This document shows, in pieces, positions 1 through 17,982 of a stretch of DNA of 64,000 nucleotides. Numbering within the stretch: position 1 is the first letter of the stretch; every line of letters starts with the position of its first letter. The position numbers and the translations under genes are program-made. Source of the stretch: Hydractinia symbiolongicarpus (Eukaryota > Cnidaria > Hydrozoa > Anthoathecata > Hydractiniidae); the NCBI RefSeq assembly GCF_029227915.1, contig NC_079887.1, positions 14,942,001 to 15,006,000 of the forward strand, written 5' to 3'. The notes under the pieces were generated by a model. It ran no database searches. It was not told the DNA's origin and was given only the letters and a program-made list of their open reading frames with translations.

Positions 1-3000
1 CAGATCTTGATCAAAGATAGAAAGTAAATAACATCTTGAAGTTAGAAAGAAGATATCAACCGAAAGATTATTGAAAGAGTGCCCGAAGCCGCCCTCTCGG
101 GTACTAAGACAGATCTTGATCAAAGATAGAAAGTGAATAACATCTTGGAGTTAGAAAGAAGATATCAACCGGAACAGTAATGAAAGAGTGCCCGAGGCCG
201 CCCTCTCGGGTGCTAAGACAGATCTTGATCAAAAGATAGAAAGTGAAATAACATCTTGAAGTTAGAAAGAAGATATCAACCGAAAGATTATTGAAAGAGT
301 GCCCGAAGCCGCCCTCTCGGGTACTAAGACAGATCTTGATAAAAGATAGAAAGTGAATAACATCTTGGAGTTAGAAAGAAGATATCAACCGAAACATTAT
401 TGAAAGAGTGCCCGAAGCCGCCCTCTCGGGTACTAAGACAGATCTTGATCAAAAGATAGAAAGTGAAATGGCATCTTGAAGTTAGAGAGAAGATATCAAC
501 CGGAACATTAATGAAAGAGTGCCCGAGGCCGCCCTTTCGGGTGCTAAGACAGATCTTGATCAAAAGATAGAAAGTGAAATAACATCTTGAAGTTAGAAAG
601 AAGATATCAACCGAAGATTATTGAAAGAGTGCCCGAAGCCGCCCTCTCGGGTACTAAGACAGATCTTAATCAAAGATAGAAAGTGAAATAACATCTTGAA
701 GTTAGAAAGAAGATATCAACCGAAAGATTATGGAAAGAGTGCCCGAAGCCGCCCTCTCGGGTACTAAGACAGATCTTGATCAAAGATATAAAGTGAATAA
801 CATCTTGAAGTTAGAAAGAAGATATCAACCGAAGATTATTGAAAGAGTGCCCGAAGCCGCCCTCTCGGGTACTAAGACAGATCTTGATCAAAGATAGAAA
901 GTAAATAACATCTTGAAGTTAGAAAGAAGATATCAACCGAAAGATTATTGAAAGAGTGCCCGAAGCCGCCCTCTCGGGTACCAAGACAGATCTTGATCAA
1001 AGATAGAAAGTGAATAACATCTTGGAGTTAGAAAGAAGATATCAACCGGAACAGTAATGAAAGGGCACCCAAAGCCGCCCTCTCGGGTGCTAAGACAGAT
1101 CTTGATCAAAAGATAGAAAGTGAAATAACATCTAGAAGTTACAAAGAAGATATCAACCGAAAGATTATTGAAAGAGTGCCCGAGGCCGCCCTCTCGGGTG
1201 CTAAGACAGATCTTGATCAAAGAATAGAAAGTGAAATAACATCTTGAAGTTAGAAAGAAGATATCAACCGAAAGATTATTGAAAGAGTGCCCGAAGCCGC
1301 CCTCTCGGGTACTAAGACAGATCTTGATCAAAGATATAAAGTGAATAACATCTTGAAGTTAGAAAGAAGATATCAACCGAAAGATTATTGAAAGAGTGCC
1401 CGAAGCCGCCCTCTCGGGTACTAAGACAGATCTTGATCAAAGATATAAAGTGAATAACATCTTGAAGTTAGAAAGAAGATATCAACCGAAAGATTATTGA
1501 AAGAGTGCCCGAAGCCGCCCTCTTGGGTGCTAAGACAGATCTTGATCAAAGATAGAAAGTGAATAACATCTTGGAGTTAGAAAGAAGATATCAACCGGAA
1601 CAGTAATGAAAGGGCACCCGAAGCCGCCCTCTCGGGTGCTAAGACAGATCTTGATCAAAAGATAGAAAGTGAAGTAACATCTAGAAGTTAGAAAGAAGAT
1701 ATCAACCGAAAGATTATTGAAAGAGTGCCCGAGGCCGCCCTCTCGGGTGCTAAGACAGATCTTGATCAAAAGATAGAAAGTGAAATAACATCTTGAAGTT
1801 AGAAAGAAGATATCAACCGAAACATTATTAAAGTAGCGCCCCAGGCCGCCCTCTCGGGTTGCTAAGACAGATATTGATCAACAGATAGAAAGTGAAATAA
1901 CATCTTGAAGTTAGAAAGAAGAAATCAACCGAAAGATTATTGAAAGAGTGCCTGAGGCCGCCCTCTCGGGTGCTAAGACAGATCTTGATCAAAAGATAGA
2001 AAGTGAAATAACATCTAGAAGTTAGAAAGAAGATATCAACCGAAAGATTATTGAAAGAGTGCCCGAGGCCGCCCTCTCGGGTGCTAAGACAGATCTTGAT
2101 CAAAGAATAGAAAGTGAAATAACATCTTGAAGTTAGAAAGAAGATATCAACCGAAAGATTATTGAAAGAGTGCCCGAAGCCGCCCTCTCGGGTACTAAGA
2201 CAGATCTTGATCAAAGATATAAAGTGAATAACATCTTGAAGTTAGAAAGAAGATAACAACCGAAAGATTATTGAAAGAGTGCCCGAAGCCGCCCGCTCGG
2301 GTACTAAGACAGATCTTGATCAAAGATAGAAAGTGAATAACATCTTGAAGTTAGAAAGAAGATATCAACCGGAACAGTAATGAAAGGGCACCCGAAGCCG
2401 CCCTCTCGGGTGCTAAGACAGATCTTGATCAAAAGATAGAAAGTGAAATAACATCTAGAAGTTAGAAAGAAGATATCAACCGAAAGATTATTGAAAGAGT
2501 GCCCGAGGCCGCCCTCTCGGGTGCTAAGACAGATCTTGATCAAAAGATAGAAAGTGAAATAACATCTTGAAGTTAGAAGGAAGATATCAACCGAAAGATT
2601 ATTGAAAGAGTGCCTGAGGCCGCCCTCTCGGGTGCTAAGACAGATCTTGATCAAAGATAAAAAGTGAAATAACATCTTGAAGTTAGAAAGAAGATATCAA
2701 CCAAAACATTATTGAAGCAGCGCTCGAAGCCGCCCTCTGGGGAGCTAAGACAGATCTTGATCAAGGATAGAAAGTGAAATAACATCTTGAAGTTAGAAAG
2801 AAGATATCAACCGAAAGATTATTGAAGTAGCGCCCGAAGCTGCCCTCTTGGGTGCTAAGACAGATCTTGATCAAAAGATAGAAAGTGAAATAACATCTTG
2901 AAGTTAAAAAGAAGGTATCAACCGATCATTATTGAAAGAGTGCCCGAAGCCGCCCTCTCGGGTGCTAAGACAGATCTTGATTAAAAGATAGAAAGTGAAA

Positions 3001-3200
3001 TAACATCTTGAAGTTAGAACGAAGATATTAACAGGAAGATTAATAAAGGAGTGCCGGAAGCCGCCCTCTTGATTGCCAAGACAGATCCTGTTCGAAGATA
3101 GAATGTCAAATTATATCTCTAGGTTAGAAAGACGATATGAACATGTAATACGATGAAAGAATATCCAAAATAGCCAACACGGATGCTGAAGCGGAACTTG
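1..3200. repeat. 108-111 bp satellite array
   Basis: About 28 head-to-tail copies of a 108-111 bp unit start at the window edge, so the array continues to the left. Each unit opens with cagatcttgatcaaag, continues with an A-rich segment, and ends in a GC-rich core of the form CCCGAG-N8-CTCGGG, which could form a 6-bp stem. Copies differ by point changes and 1-3 bp indels. The last units, from about 2700 onward, diverge steadily and fade out near 3200, as expected at the edge of a satellite. Units of 111 bp keep a minus-strand frame open across two or three copies, giving artefactual repeated ORFs. I see no coding signal. No function is known to me. Confidence 0.95.
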
Positions 3201-3796
3201 TCAGCAATATGTTTTCTATCTGCAGGTAACTGTCTACTGGTTCGGTTGCTACTAAACCAGTATACAATTTATCGGAAATTGTAACACAAAAAGTATAGCA
3301 AGCCAGTTAAGGTTGGTTTTCAATAAAGTAATCACTTTTTATATTAATGTAAACCAACCTTTAGTGGTATCACAGGCGTTATTGCAACATGTCCTAACTA
3401 ACTATAGTTTAACACGTTCAAAATTGTTAATTTCTGAACTTCTTTTTTTAGACACCTACATTAAAGCGTTTGTAGGATGGCAGCTGGCGAAGAAATGAGG
3501 AAGGAAAGGAAAAATCTAAGCGTTGTTGCAGTGATGATAAATATGGCGCATCTGTGGAAAGAATAGTTGTGCCACACAGAAGTTATGTGTTCTCCACGGA
3601 ACAACATGTGAAGTTGAATTCTTTTTCAACTACAACGATTTCAGAAATAAAACGCTTTAATACCTTGTCAAATGAAGTGTAACGTAACAGATACCTCAAC
3701 CCCTTTCCCCTTAACCCCGACCCTTTGTAAATTAATATTTTTAATATTTTCCAAAATATTAGCGATTGTCTGATTGACTGCGGAGTTTCGACTGTA
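3201..3796. other. intergenic, no feature seen
   Basis: AT-rich sequence between the satellite edge and the tRNA-like element. Short open frames are present but lack splice context or recognisable residues. No gene, tRNA or mobile-element terminus was found. Confidence 0.5.
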
Positions 3797-3868
3797 ACAC
3801 CAATAGCTTAGTGGAAAAGCAGGACACCTTCAAATGTCTCAACGTAGGTTCGAATCCTACTTGGTTTT
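3797..3868 (+). tRNA. tRNA-like sequence, probably a pseudogene or SINE head
   Basis: The segment folds as a cloverleaf. A 7-bp acceptor (ACACCAA with TTGGTTT) has one C-T mismatch and can be extended outward by three further pairs. The D arm is GCTT/AAGC with loop AGTGGAA. The T arm is perfect, GTAGG-TTCGAAT-CCTAC, and also forms a good B box. The anticodon stem GGACA/TGTCT encloses an 8-base loop (CCTTCAAA), so no anticodon can be assigned with confidence: TTC would lack T33, and TCA would read a stop. The odd loop and the acceptor mismatch argue for a tRNA-derived pseudogene or the head of a short retroelement rather than a working tRNA. No polymerase III T-run follows closely. Confidence 0.5.
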
Positions 3869-4703
3869 ACAGTTGAAATTTTGCGTGCAATTTAGTTATG
3901 ACGTATTATTAAGAGAAAATATTCCCTCCCTGTAATTCTTTATTTCCCGTTGTCAAGTTGCGTAACACTTTACTTGATGTGTTTGTGTTTACGTTGTAAA
4001 AAAATGGCAAAATAATAATTATTATAAAACACGTATTTTTATTCTTACTGCCATTGTATTGCCACAATAAATATTTTACTAATTAAACAATATTTAAGTT
4101 AACTAACTTTAAACCATTTTTCACAATTTAGAGAGGACAATAACATCATCAGATTTCTGTTTACGCTAATCCAGCGCTAAAAAAGTAGATAATTTTAAAT
4201 CCAGTGAAATACTCAATTTTTAGCAAATTAAATCCAGCAGGATAAAAATGTCCGAAACATCGCCACCGCCACGACGAAATGGTAATACCAACATACCACA
4301 CTACTCTGTACGTGTGATTTAATTAGCTTTCAGCAAAACAGACAAGGTGGATATTGTTGACTAATAAATTTTGTTGCTCCTAACTTTTTATTCGGCTTTA
4401 TTACTCGTTTCTTTGGACACAGTTCAACGTCTAAAGTGATTCTTTCAAATATTTTTCTCGCAACTCGTGCTATCAGCTACTTCGTATATTGTTATCATTC
4501 AAAGCTCACAAGCCGGGCATACTTGTATACGGATTTTTTGGTGAAGGAAGCTTTCAACAGAACCATCGTTACTTTTCCTCAAAGCTGTCTACGTCGTTTC
4601 CGCGTATTCTCAGCACAGTAAATCTCCATTTATCATTTTCAATTCTCTTCAAACCTACAAGGGCTAAGGTCACTTTGCGTATATTTCTCACTTCACAAAA
4701 CCT
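3869..4703. other. intergenic / 3' flank of the ARL6IP4-like gene
   Basis: No gene recognised. Several open frames on the plus strand here (for example 4436-4767) run antisense to the last exon of the minus-strand gene and look like chance ORFs. Confidence 0.5.
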
Positions 4704-6438
4704 TTATTTTCGCAGCAAACCTATCGAAGCAGCAAACGAAAGTCCATCTTGTTTTGTTGACATCTAAAATGATACACAAGGTATGTTTACAACTGAAACT
4801 TGGCGACGCTGAAAAGTGTGTGCATATACACTAGTGGAAAAACGGACAAAAACGCAGATTTTCCTTTTCTGAAGAAAAAGTCAAAGCAAAATAAAAGAAA
4901 GCGAAAGAGGAGACGTGAAATAATGATTGGCAATGATATGGGCTTCTTCAAGCGAAAGCAGACAAAAGGTAATTTTAGCATCAACTACAAAAACAAGAAC
5001 AAAATCAGCTTGGGAACCATCGTAAGAGCAAAAAATGTTCATGTTTCTTACATAAACAACAAAAAAACCCAAATAAACAAACAAACAAACAAACAAAAAC
5101 ATATGCTGCTATAGCACAAATACACAGACCTTGTTGATTTCTTTATGTCTAGCTAAACTGACGATTTCTTCCAATATTTCACCGTCACCTTTTACAAGCC
5201 TAACACAAAAAAAAACATGCATGGTGAAATTTAGTCAAACAACAGACAACAGGTTTTCATTAAGGTTTTTTGAGGTCCTAAATACCTATGTAATATAAAG
5301 CGAAATGGTTTTGGGGCTAACTTGGTGATAATGTAGCACTTCTATTAGCAAATTATTTACGTCCTAACTTTTTCTTCACCTAAATGACTTTTGTTAATTT
5401 GTGATACTGTTTACCCTGGAAAGCCTTTCGATATTAAATTTGTTGTGATACCGAATTAACGTGCAATTAGGAAGGATATCAAAACTAGAAAGACTGAAAA
5501 AATAAATGGGGGATGGAAGTAGCTTCTCATTATGCTGTATCAAGATAACAGACAATACAATTTAAAAACAGTCGGCAGAACAAATATAACAATATATAAG
5601 AAATATTAAAACTCCACTCAATTTTCTCATATTGCATCTATTTACAAATTATCACGCATTAACACCTCTCTTCTCTTTCCTCCCATTAAACAGTTCATAC
5701 CTATTTCTTCCAGTGTCAGGATCATACACCCTCCTCACGATACTCTGTTGTTTATCATATTCTTCTTTTGTCATTGGTACCATTGCTCTGCGGAGAGGAA
5801 CAAAGTTGTAAGAACCTAGCAATGCTTCTTTGCAAGATTTAGCTTTTTCAAAAAAGAAATTTATTTTTCATCGATTTAAAAAATAAAATTGGTCCCATCC
5901 CAATTTTAATCATGAAATTGTTTTAACTTTTAGGCAATCTTTGGTCTAAATGTTATTATGGAATATCTTTAACAAAAAATTAGCAAGTATACCTTCGTTT
6001 TGGAACACTAGGCACTGACGACGACGTATTACTGATGACGGGCGTTGCTTGAATTGTCGGTTGTTTAATCTTCGTGGCATCCGATAACTGCGCATGAGTA
6101 GTTGCAACTTTATCTGTCTGAGATTTTTCCTTTTTATGACTTTTTTTCTTCTTGTTCTTCTTCTTTCTCTTCTGCTTCTTCTTCTTTCTAGTCTTTTTTT
6201 CACTATCGGAACTGTCTGTGCTCTCACTTGAATATGTATGATTCTTCTTTTTCATTTTCCCGCTCTCCTTCTTCTTTTTCTTCTTTCTTCTTTCACATGA
6301 TGAAGATGAAGATGATCTACTGCGTCTTCTTTTCTTTTTTGAAGGTGATTTCTTTCGGTCTGGTGAATTTAAAGAACTTTGGCTTCGACTTCTTTTTTTC
6401 CGCGAACGATCAAACCTCTCCACTTCCAAACGATACAT
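4704..6438 (-). CDS. ARL6IP4: ARL6IP4 / SR-25-like nuclear RNA-associated protein
   Basis: Four exons, coding order 6438-5993, 5787-5701, 5199-5130 and 4763-4704, give 220 residues. An in-frame stop just upstream of ATG 6438 supports the start. The first exon (about 148 residues) is extremely basic and low complexity, with [20 protein letters not shown] and long lysine runs, as in SR-25. The conserved family tail is spread over the last three exons: [47 protein letters not shown] and a final [12 protein letters not shown]. These match the C-terminal block of animal ARL6IP4 (PMTKEE...GDGE..EEIV...EINK...GLL). Human ARL6IP4 is a nuclear/nucleolar-speckle protein linked to splicing and binds ARL6; the molecular role is poorly defined. 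The tail match is strong; the basic part is composition only. Skipping the splice at 5701 would leave a premature end after a short extension, a possible minor isoform. Confidence 0.85.
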
Positions 6439-6900
6439 TATCAGTTAACCTTACAATTTTTTTATATAAAAAAATAATGCTAAGTTGAAAAAAGATAGGG
6501 TAAACTCATTAGTTAACCTTTCATATAAGCAAACAAGTAAAAGAATAAAATTAGAAACTTCATTAGAATTTGTTACAAAGATAAAACACGAACAGAAACA
6601 ATTTGATTGACAGTCACCAAATCATCCTTCAATCAAAATTTTGAAGTTCATGTCTTAATTTTCATTTAAACTTTTTTGTGCTGAATGACAAAAACAATAG
6701 GTGCCGTCCATCACAACTCAAATGGAAAATTATCACCACATGGGAAGCTTTGGGTTCAATCCGTGAAAACGGATCACTGCAAATTAAAAATTACGGAAGT
6801 CAATTTTAAGAAAAACGTCTTATTTCAATTTCTCTTTTCATATAAAACACAATTGAGTTGAAAATTTTAAATGGTGCTAAGCTAACGCACATATCACACA
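6439..6900. other. 5' flank of the ARL6IP4-like gene
   Basis: AT-rich interval upstream of a minus-strand gene. It presumably holds its promoter and 5' UTR. I see no clear TATA or initiator arrangement and no other gene. Confidence 0.4.
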
Positions 6901-6904
6901 AAAA

Positions 6905-7440
6905 TTGTTGTTGTTATTGTTGTCTTTTAATGTTGTTGTTATTTCTGCTTTTGTTGTCTTGTATTGTTATTGTTGCTGTTTATGTTGTTATTGTTTTTGT
7001 CTTGCATTGTTGTTGTTGCTGTTGTTGTTGTCTTTTAATGTTATTGTTGTTATTGTTATTGTTGTCTTTTATTGTTGTTGTTGTTGTTGTTGTTTTGTTG
7101 TCCTTTATTGTTGTTGTTGTTGTTGTCTTTTAATGTTGTTGTTATTTCTGCTTTTGTTGTCTTGTATTGTTATTGTTGCTGTTTATGTTGTTATTGTTTT
7201 TGTCTTGCATTGTTGTTGTTGCTGTTGTTGTTGTCTTTTAATGTTATTGTTGTTATTGTTATTGTTGTCTTTTATTGTTGTTGTTGTTGTTTTGTTGTCC
7301 TTTATTGTTGTTGTTGTTGTTGTTTTGTTGTCTTTTATTGTTGTTGTTGTTATTTTTGTTGTCTTTTATTGTTGTTGTTTATGTTGTTTTTGTTATTGTT
7401 GTCTTCCATTGTTGTTGTTATGTTGTTATTGTTGTCATTC
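6905..7440 (+). repeat. GTT/ATT-rich microsatellite with internal 203-bp duplication
   Basis: Over 500 bp of imperfect GTT and ATT triplets broken by recurring tgtctttt and tgtcttg. A stretch of roughly 150 bp beginning near 6926 recurs 203 bp later near 7129 (compare tatttctgcttttgttg at both places), so the array grew partly by segmental duplication. Because the period is a multiple of three, all plus-strand frames stay open and give spurious Val/Leu/Cys-rich ORFs of up to 194 residues. Confidence 0.9.
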
Positions 7441-7638
7441 TTTTGCCTTAGAGAGCTGCTTCCTATACACCACGATTCGCGGTTGGTGAAAACGTTCAAT
7501 TTAACTTGTGTTAAAAATCTACACTATATATATATGGTTGAATATATTAACATCTAAAATATATTTAATACATAAAACATATATAAATTATATATACACG
7601 AGTATTATTATATGTATTAAAGCAAAGTGGTATCATAA

Positions 7639-7871
7639 ATCCCCTAATAAACACCCGGGCGTTTATTTAATTTTTGAATTTAGGGGGATCTTAATTGAAG
7701 ACAGGCGTTAAATAAAGGCTGGGCGTTCATATTCAATTCATGACAGACCTGTACTTTCATCATAAATTCAACACTAACAGATTGCTTGACAAGGAAACTT
7801 TTACTAAACGCCCCTTTTTCATTAGCAACGGCTGTTTAATAGCTACTGGGCGTTTATTAAAGCGTTTACGG
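7639..7871. mobile_element. small inverted-repeat element (MITE-like)
   Basis: The left end (taaatcccctaataaac, then acccgggcg) and the reverse complement of the right end (taaacgctttaataaacgccc) match over about 20 bases with a few mismatches, enclosing about 190 bp. The GGGCGTTTATT motif occurs at both ends and near the middle. This looks like a degenerate non-autonomous DNA element lying between two minus-strand genes. No clear target duplication was found. On the minus strand its right end supplies an AATAAA at 7858-7853, about 30 nt past the TEX9 stop codon. Confidence 0.45.
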
Positions 7872-7888
7872 TAAATTTAGCATATCTT

Positions 7889-14592
<6,704 letters not shown>

Positions 14593-15797
14593 TATGATTT
14601 CTTTTTCAGACGGATTTCAAAGAGATTTAGTTAGTTGTGTTGTTATGTCAGATTCTCTTCTTGTTTGATTCTGGCGGTGTGGATAAGGAGAGAGTGCGTC
14701 CAGACGATAACACGGTTTTCATATATTTTAATCCTGTTAATTGCATTAGCGAATTTTTCCCTTCATTTATTACAGAGAATACCAAACAAAATGTTAATTT
14801 ATCATCAAAGGTCAAATAATTTGAATGAGAAAAAATGATAAAACAGCTTAAACATCTTTACAGTATTAAAATTTAGGATGATATGTAAAAACCACCCACA
14901 ATTATTTTGTTTTAAAAAATCGGTTCCGTATATTCTGCAGAAACATAAGCTCTCCATCATGTTGTTTTATTGTATGAAATCAAAGCATTTCCCAACGTTG
15001 TCATAACAAACAGATGCTCTTTTCTTTACGTGTGATGGTGGTTGAGCTGAGCTGAGCTATACTGAAGCATCTATTTATGCGAAACTAGTCTAGATTTTTA
15101 GGCAACTAGCCACATTTTTATTAATGTTTAACAATTAAATTTTTTTGTAAAAAATTTGATGATTACAAGTTTCACTTTATTGCATAATTTATGAAAATAT
15201 GAGTTTTCTCCTGCAGACAGATCAGAGGGCAGCTCAGTGGTGATTCTTATTTTATGGGGTTAGTCTTTCTAATTTCTCAGGATATACTTTGTTCTTAATA
15301 TTAAGCCTTGGGGAACATAATCTCCTATAATATTTTTACACATATGCAACAAAATCTTAAGGGCCATTGACAATTAGACATTAGGTTTTGTGTCTGTGAG
15401 CTAACAATAAATTGGCCAATAAACTTAATTCTCCCTTAACGTTAACGGAATGCTATTTCTTTGACTTTGTACTGTCTTTGCACGAAAATTAATATGGAAT
15501 TAATTCATGAAAAAGCCTACATAGCAACTAAATATTATATTTAGTTATTAAATTGACACTTTTATGAAGATTTGCCTAAAAGGAATATTATATTTTTCAT
15601 ACACAAAAACTGTGTTGTTATATATGTGGGTCAGAAAAATGTTTTTAGCCGCCTTTTTTAGGTATCATATTTGTTGATATTTTTATGGTTTTTTTCAAAT
15701 TCATTCTCTTTTACCCTCTCTATGATAAAAATATAGTGAAGTTAGTTTTCATCTCTTTTTTTTTACCCCCAGTAACAGTCAATTTCTCGTTAACGGA
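14593..15797. other. 5' flank of TEX9, no gene seen
   Basis: AT-rich sequence between TEX9 and the LINE fragment. The short ORFs near 14635-14838 lack any recognisable content. The TEX9 promoter and 5' UTR are expected within the first few hundred bases but I cannot mark them. Confidence 0.4.
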
Positions 15798-17040
15798 CAT
15801 CATCATCATCATCATCATTCTCGGCTTAACATCCGTTTTCCATGCTAGCATGGGTTGGACGGGGTACATTAATGACCCTCTTCCAATCTGATCTAGACTG
15901 TGTTAGATCTAAACTCAACTTCCTCTGTAACAAGTCTGTCCTTATAACCTCCTGCCAAGTCTTTCTTGGTCTGCCTCCGGGGTTTGCCACAAGAACTATC
16001 AAGAAGTACACTTTCTTACCCAATTATCCCCCTTCATTCTTTCCAAGTGCCCCAACCAATTCAATCTTCTTATCTGGATAACATCTGTAATTCTACGGAT
16101 ACTTAGCCTGCTTCTTAGCTCATCTGAACTCTTTCTGTCTCTCAGACTGGTGTTAAACATCCGCCTAACCGTTCTCATATCATTCCCTTCTAAACGGTCA
16201 AGATCTCCTGCTTCACTGCCCATGTCTCACTGCCGTACAACATAACACTTCTTACACAGGCCTCATATACAACCTACCTTTTAACTCAATTGACAAGACT
16301 CTGCTAGTCAACAAAGGAAGTAACTCTCTGAACTTTTTCCAAGCAGAGCCTATCCTGCAAGTAACACTTCTTCCAACACCCCCTTCACTGCCCAACATAT
16401 CACCTAAGTAACAGAAGTTCTCAACTATCTCTAAGGAGCCACTGTTGTATATCATTGAAGCTGGAAATACTTCATTCTCTATAATCTCACCTTTGCAACG
16501 CTTGCATACAAACTGAATGTCAGCTCTTAACCTTCCACCAATACTACTGCACTTCTTATGTACCCAATGCTTGCAAATCTGACAAAAACTACCAGCCCCT
16601 TTTCTGCAAACTCCACAAGGCCACTTTCCAGCTACAAGGTCACACTTGGCTCCAATGCTACTAATCATGACTTCAGACTTTGCTGTGTTCACCCTTTTCC
16701 TTCTAGTCCTTTCTTCCACTTCTCAACCTTTCAACTTATTCTTCCATCCACTTTGCTATGAGAACCAAATTATCTGCATACAATAACTCCCATGGACAAC
16801 CTGTTCTGAACACCATTGGCAGCGCTTTTAAGACTAGAACAAACAGCAAAGGACTAAGTACAGAACCCTGATGTACACCAAAATTTACACTAAATTCATC
16901 ACTAAGTGAATCGTTAATCCTGACACGACTTCTAGCATTGCTGTACATAGACTGTACCATTGTAACTAGCCACTCATCCACATGAAACCAAATTGTCAGC
17001 AGCTCTTTAGATACAGTAACACTATATACGGTTTGTATTT
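15798..17040 (-). mobile_element. 5'-truncated, frameshifted non-LTR retrotransposon (LINE)
   Basis: On the minus strand, three successive frames carry the 3' half of a LINE ORF. The reverse-transcriptase region has GVHQGSVLSPLLF and a degenerate catalytic box YADN in place of YADD. A Cys/His PHD-like zinc finger follows (CGVCRKG, CQICKHWVHKKC, VCKRC). The usual tail has DRKSSDELRSRLSIRR, RRLNWLGHLERM and GRPRKTW. Frames break near 16720-16740, 16230-16250 and 16000-16020, so it cannot be functional. The 3' end is a GATGATGAT tail (complement of atcatcatc at 15798-15820) preceded by a CCATGCTAGCATGG palindrome. The 5' end is missing mid-RT. The clade was not assigned. Confidence 0.88.
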
Positions 17041-17478
17041 TGTTGCTCACTTCAGGTTTTCTTGTATTGTATTATAAATTATTAAAAGTATTTTCTGGAA
17101 TGGTTCCGTATATGCAGAAGTTTGTTTAAGACCAAAAAGAAGGAAGCTTACTTTAAGGTAATTTTGCTGCCGGGATTAATTTTACAGATGATCACCAGAT
17201 TAATCTGAAATTAATTATATACAGAATAAAAAGAAAGAATTATATATATATAAATTTTTCAAATTTGGTTTCTTAAAGTAACTCTGAGGTCCATCACACA
17301 AAAGCTCAAAGTTGTTACTTAGGGCAGTGTCCATAAGTTGCCACAGGGAACTTCAATTTGACGTTTCTTTCTTAAACCCACCAACACATGGCAGAAACCT
17401 TAATGCGTATCATATGCAAAACAAAGTTTTAAGATTCTGGAAGTACAGGCACTTTTACAATAGCTTCTGTGTAATAGT
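17041..17478. other. intergenic, no feature seen
   Basis: AT-rich spacer between the LINE fragment and the SINE. No ORF or repeat terminus of note. Confidence 0.4.
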
Positions 17479-17834
17479 GGCGCCGTAGATTAGTGGTTAT
17501 AGCTCTCGTACTCTGTGCGGGAGACCGGAGTTCGATTCCTCTTGACGGCGATTCAACATGGGCGAGTGAATGTTACCATAGCCCCGGGTTAACCCAAGCC
17601 ATGTGAGGGAAATTGGGAAGATGGCACACTGTGTGGGCCGTTGGATGTTGCCGGGAGTTGTCTAGTAGAGCGCGGGCTCTAATTGGGTCTGCGTAGCTTA
17701 AAATGAGCATTAAATACTCTAGGACTCTCCATCTACGCCATGGCCCCTCCTGGAAATAATAGACAGGGTATATCCCTCGATATTTGTGAGGCTAGCCATG
17801 TAAAATATGCACATCTATCTATCTATCTATCTAT
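17479..17834 (+). mobile_element. tRNA-derived SINE
   Basis: The head (17479 to about 17550) is tRNA-like, with an internal polymerase III A box (TAGATTAGTGGTTA) and B box (AGTTCGATTCC). An unrelated body of about 260 bp follows, and the element ends in a short tandem ATCT tail at 17812-17834. A tRNA head, a conserved-looking body and a simple-repeat tail together define a SINE. I could not see a clean target-site duplication. It sits about 150 bp upstream of the ion-channel start codon, so it may lie in the promoter or 5' UTR. Confidence 0.88.
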
Positions 17835-17982
17835 GTTTCTTTAAATTATTTGGTACCAAGACTGCTTTTTTCCAGCTATTTCTTGGTTCATCAGGGATAT
17901 ATCAATTGGAAAAAAACACTGTGTGTTGTTATTACTGTATCATAATTTGCACTTATATATCTTATTCTAGTGAATGTAAATT

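Noticed and set aside
324-2675. Repeated minus-strand ORFs (IKICLSTREGG...) over the satellite
   Set aside because: They arise where monomers happen to be 111 bp (37 codons); indels elsewhere break the frame, and substitutions do not favour silent positions. Best seen as satellite artefacts.
6858-7557. Val/Leu/Cys-rich plus-strand ORFs
   Set aside because: Products of a GTT/ATT microsatellite whose triplet period keeps several frames open.
15826-17050. A host reverse transcriptase or zinc-finger gene
   Set aside because: Three frameshifts, a YADN catalytic box, 5' truncation and a GATGAT tail show it is a dead LINE fragment.
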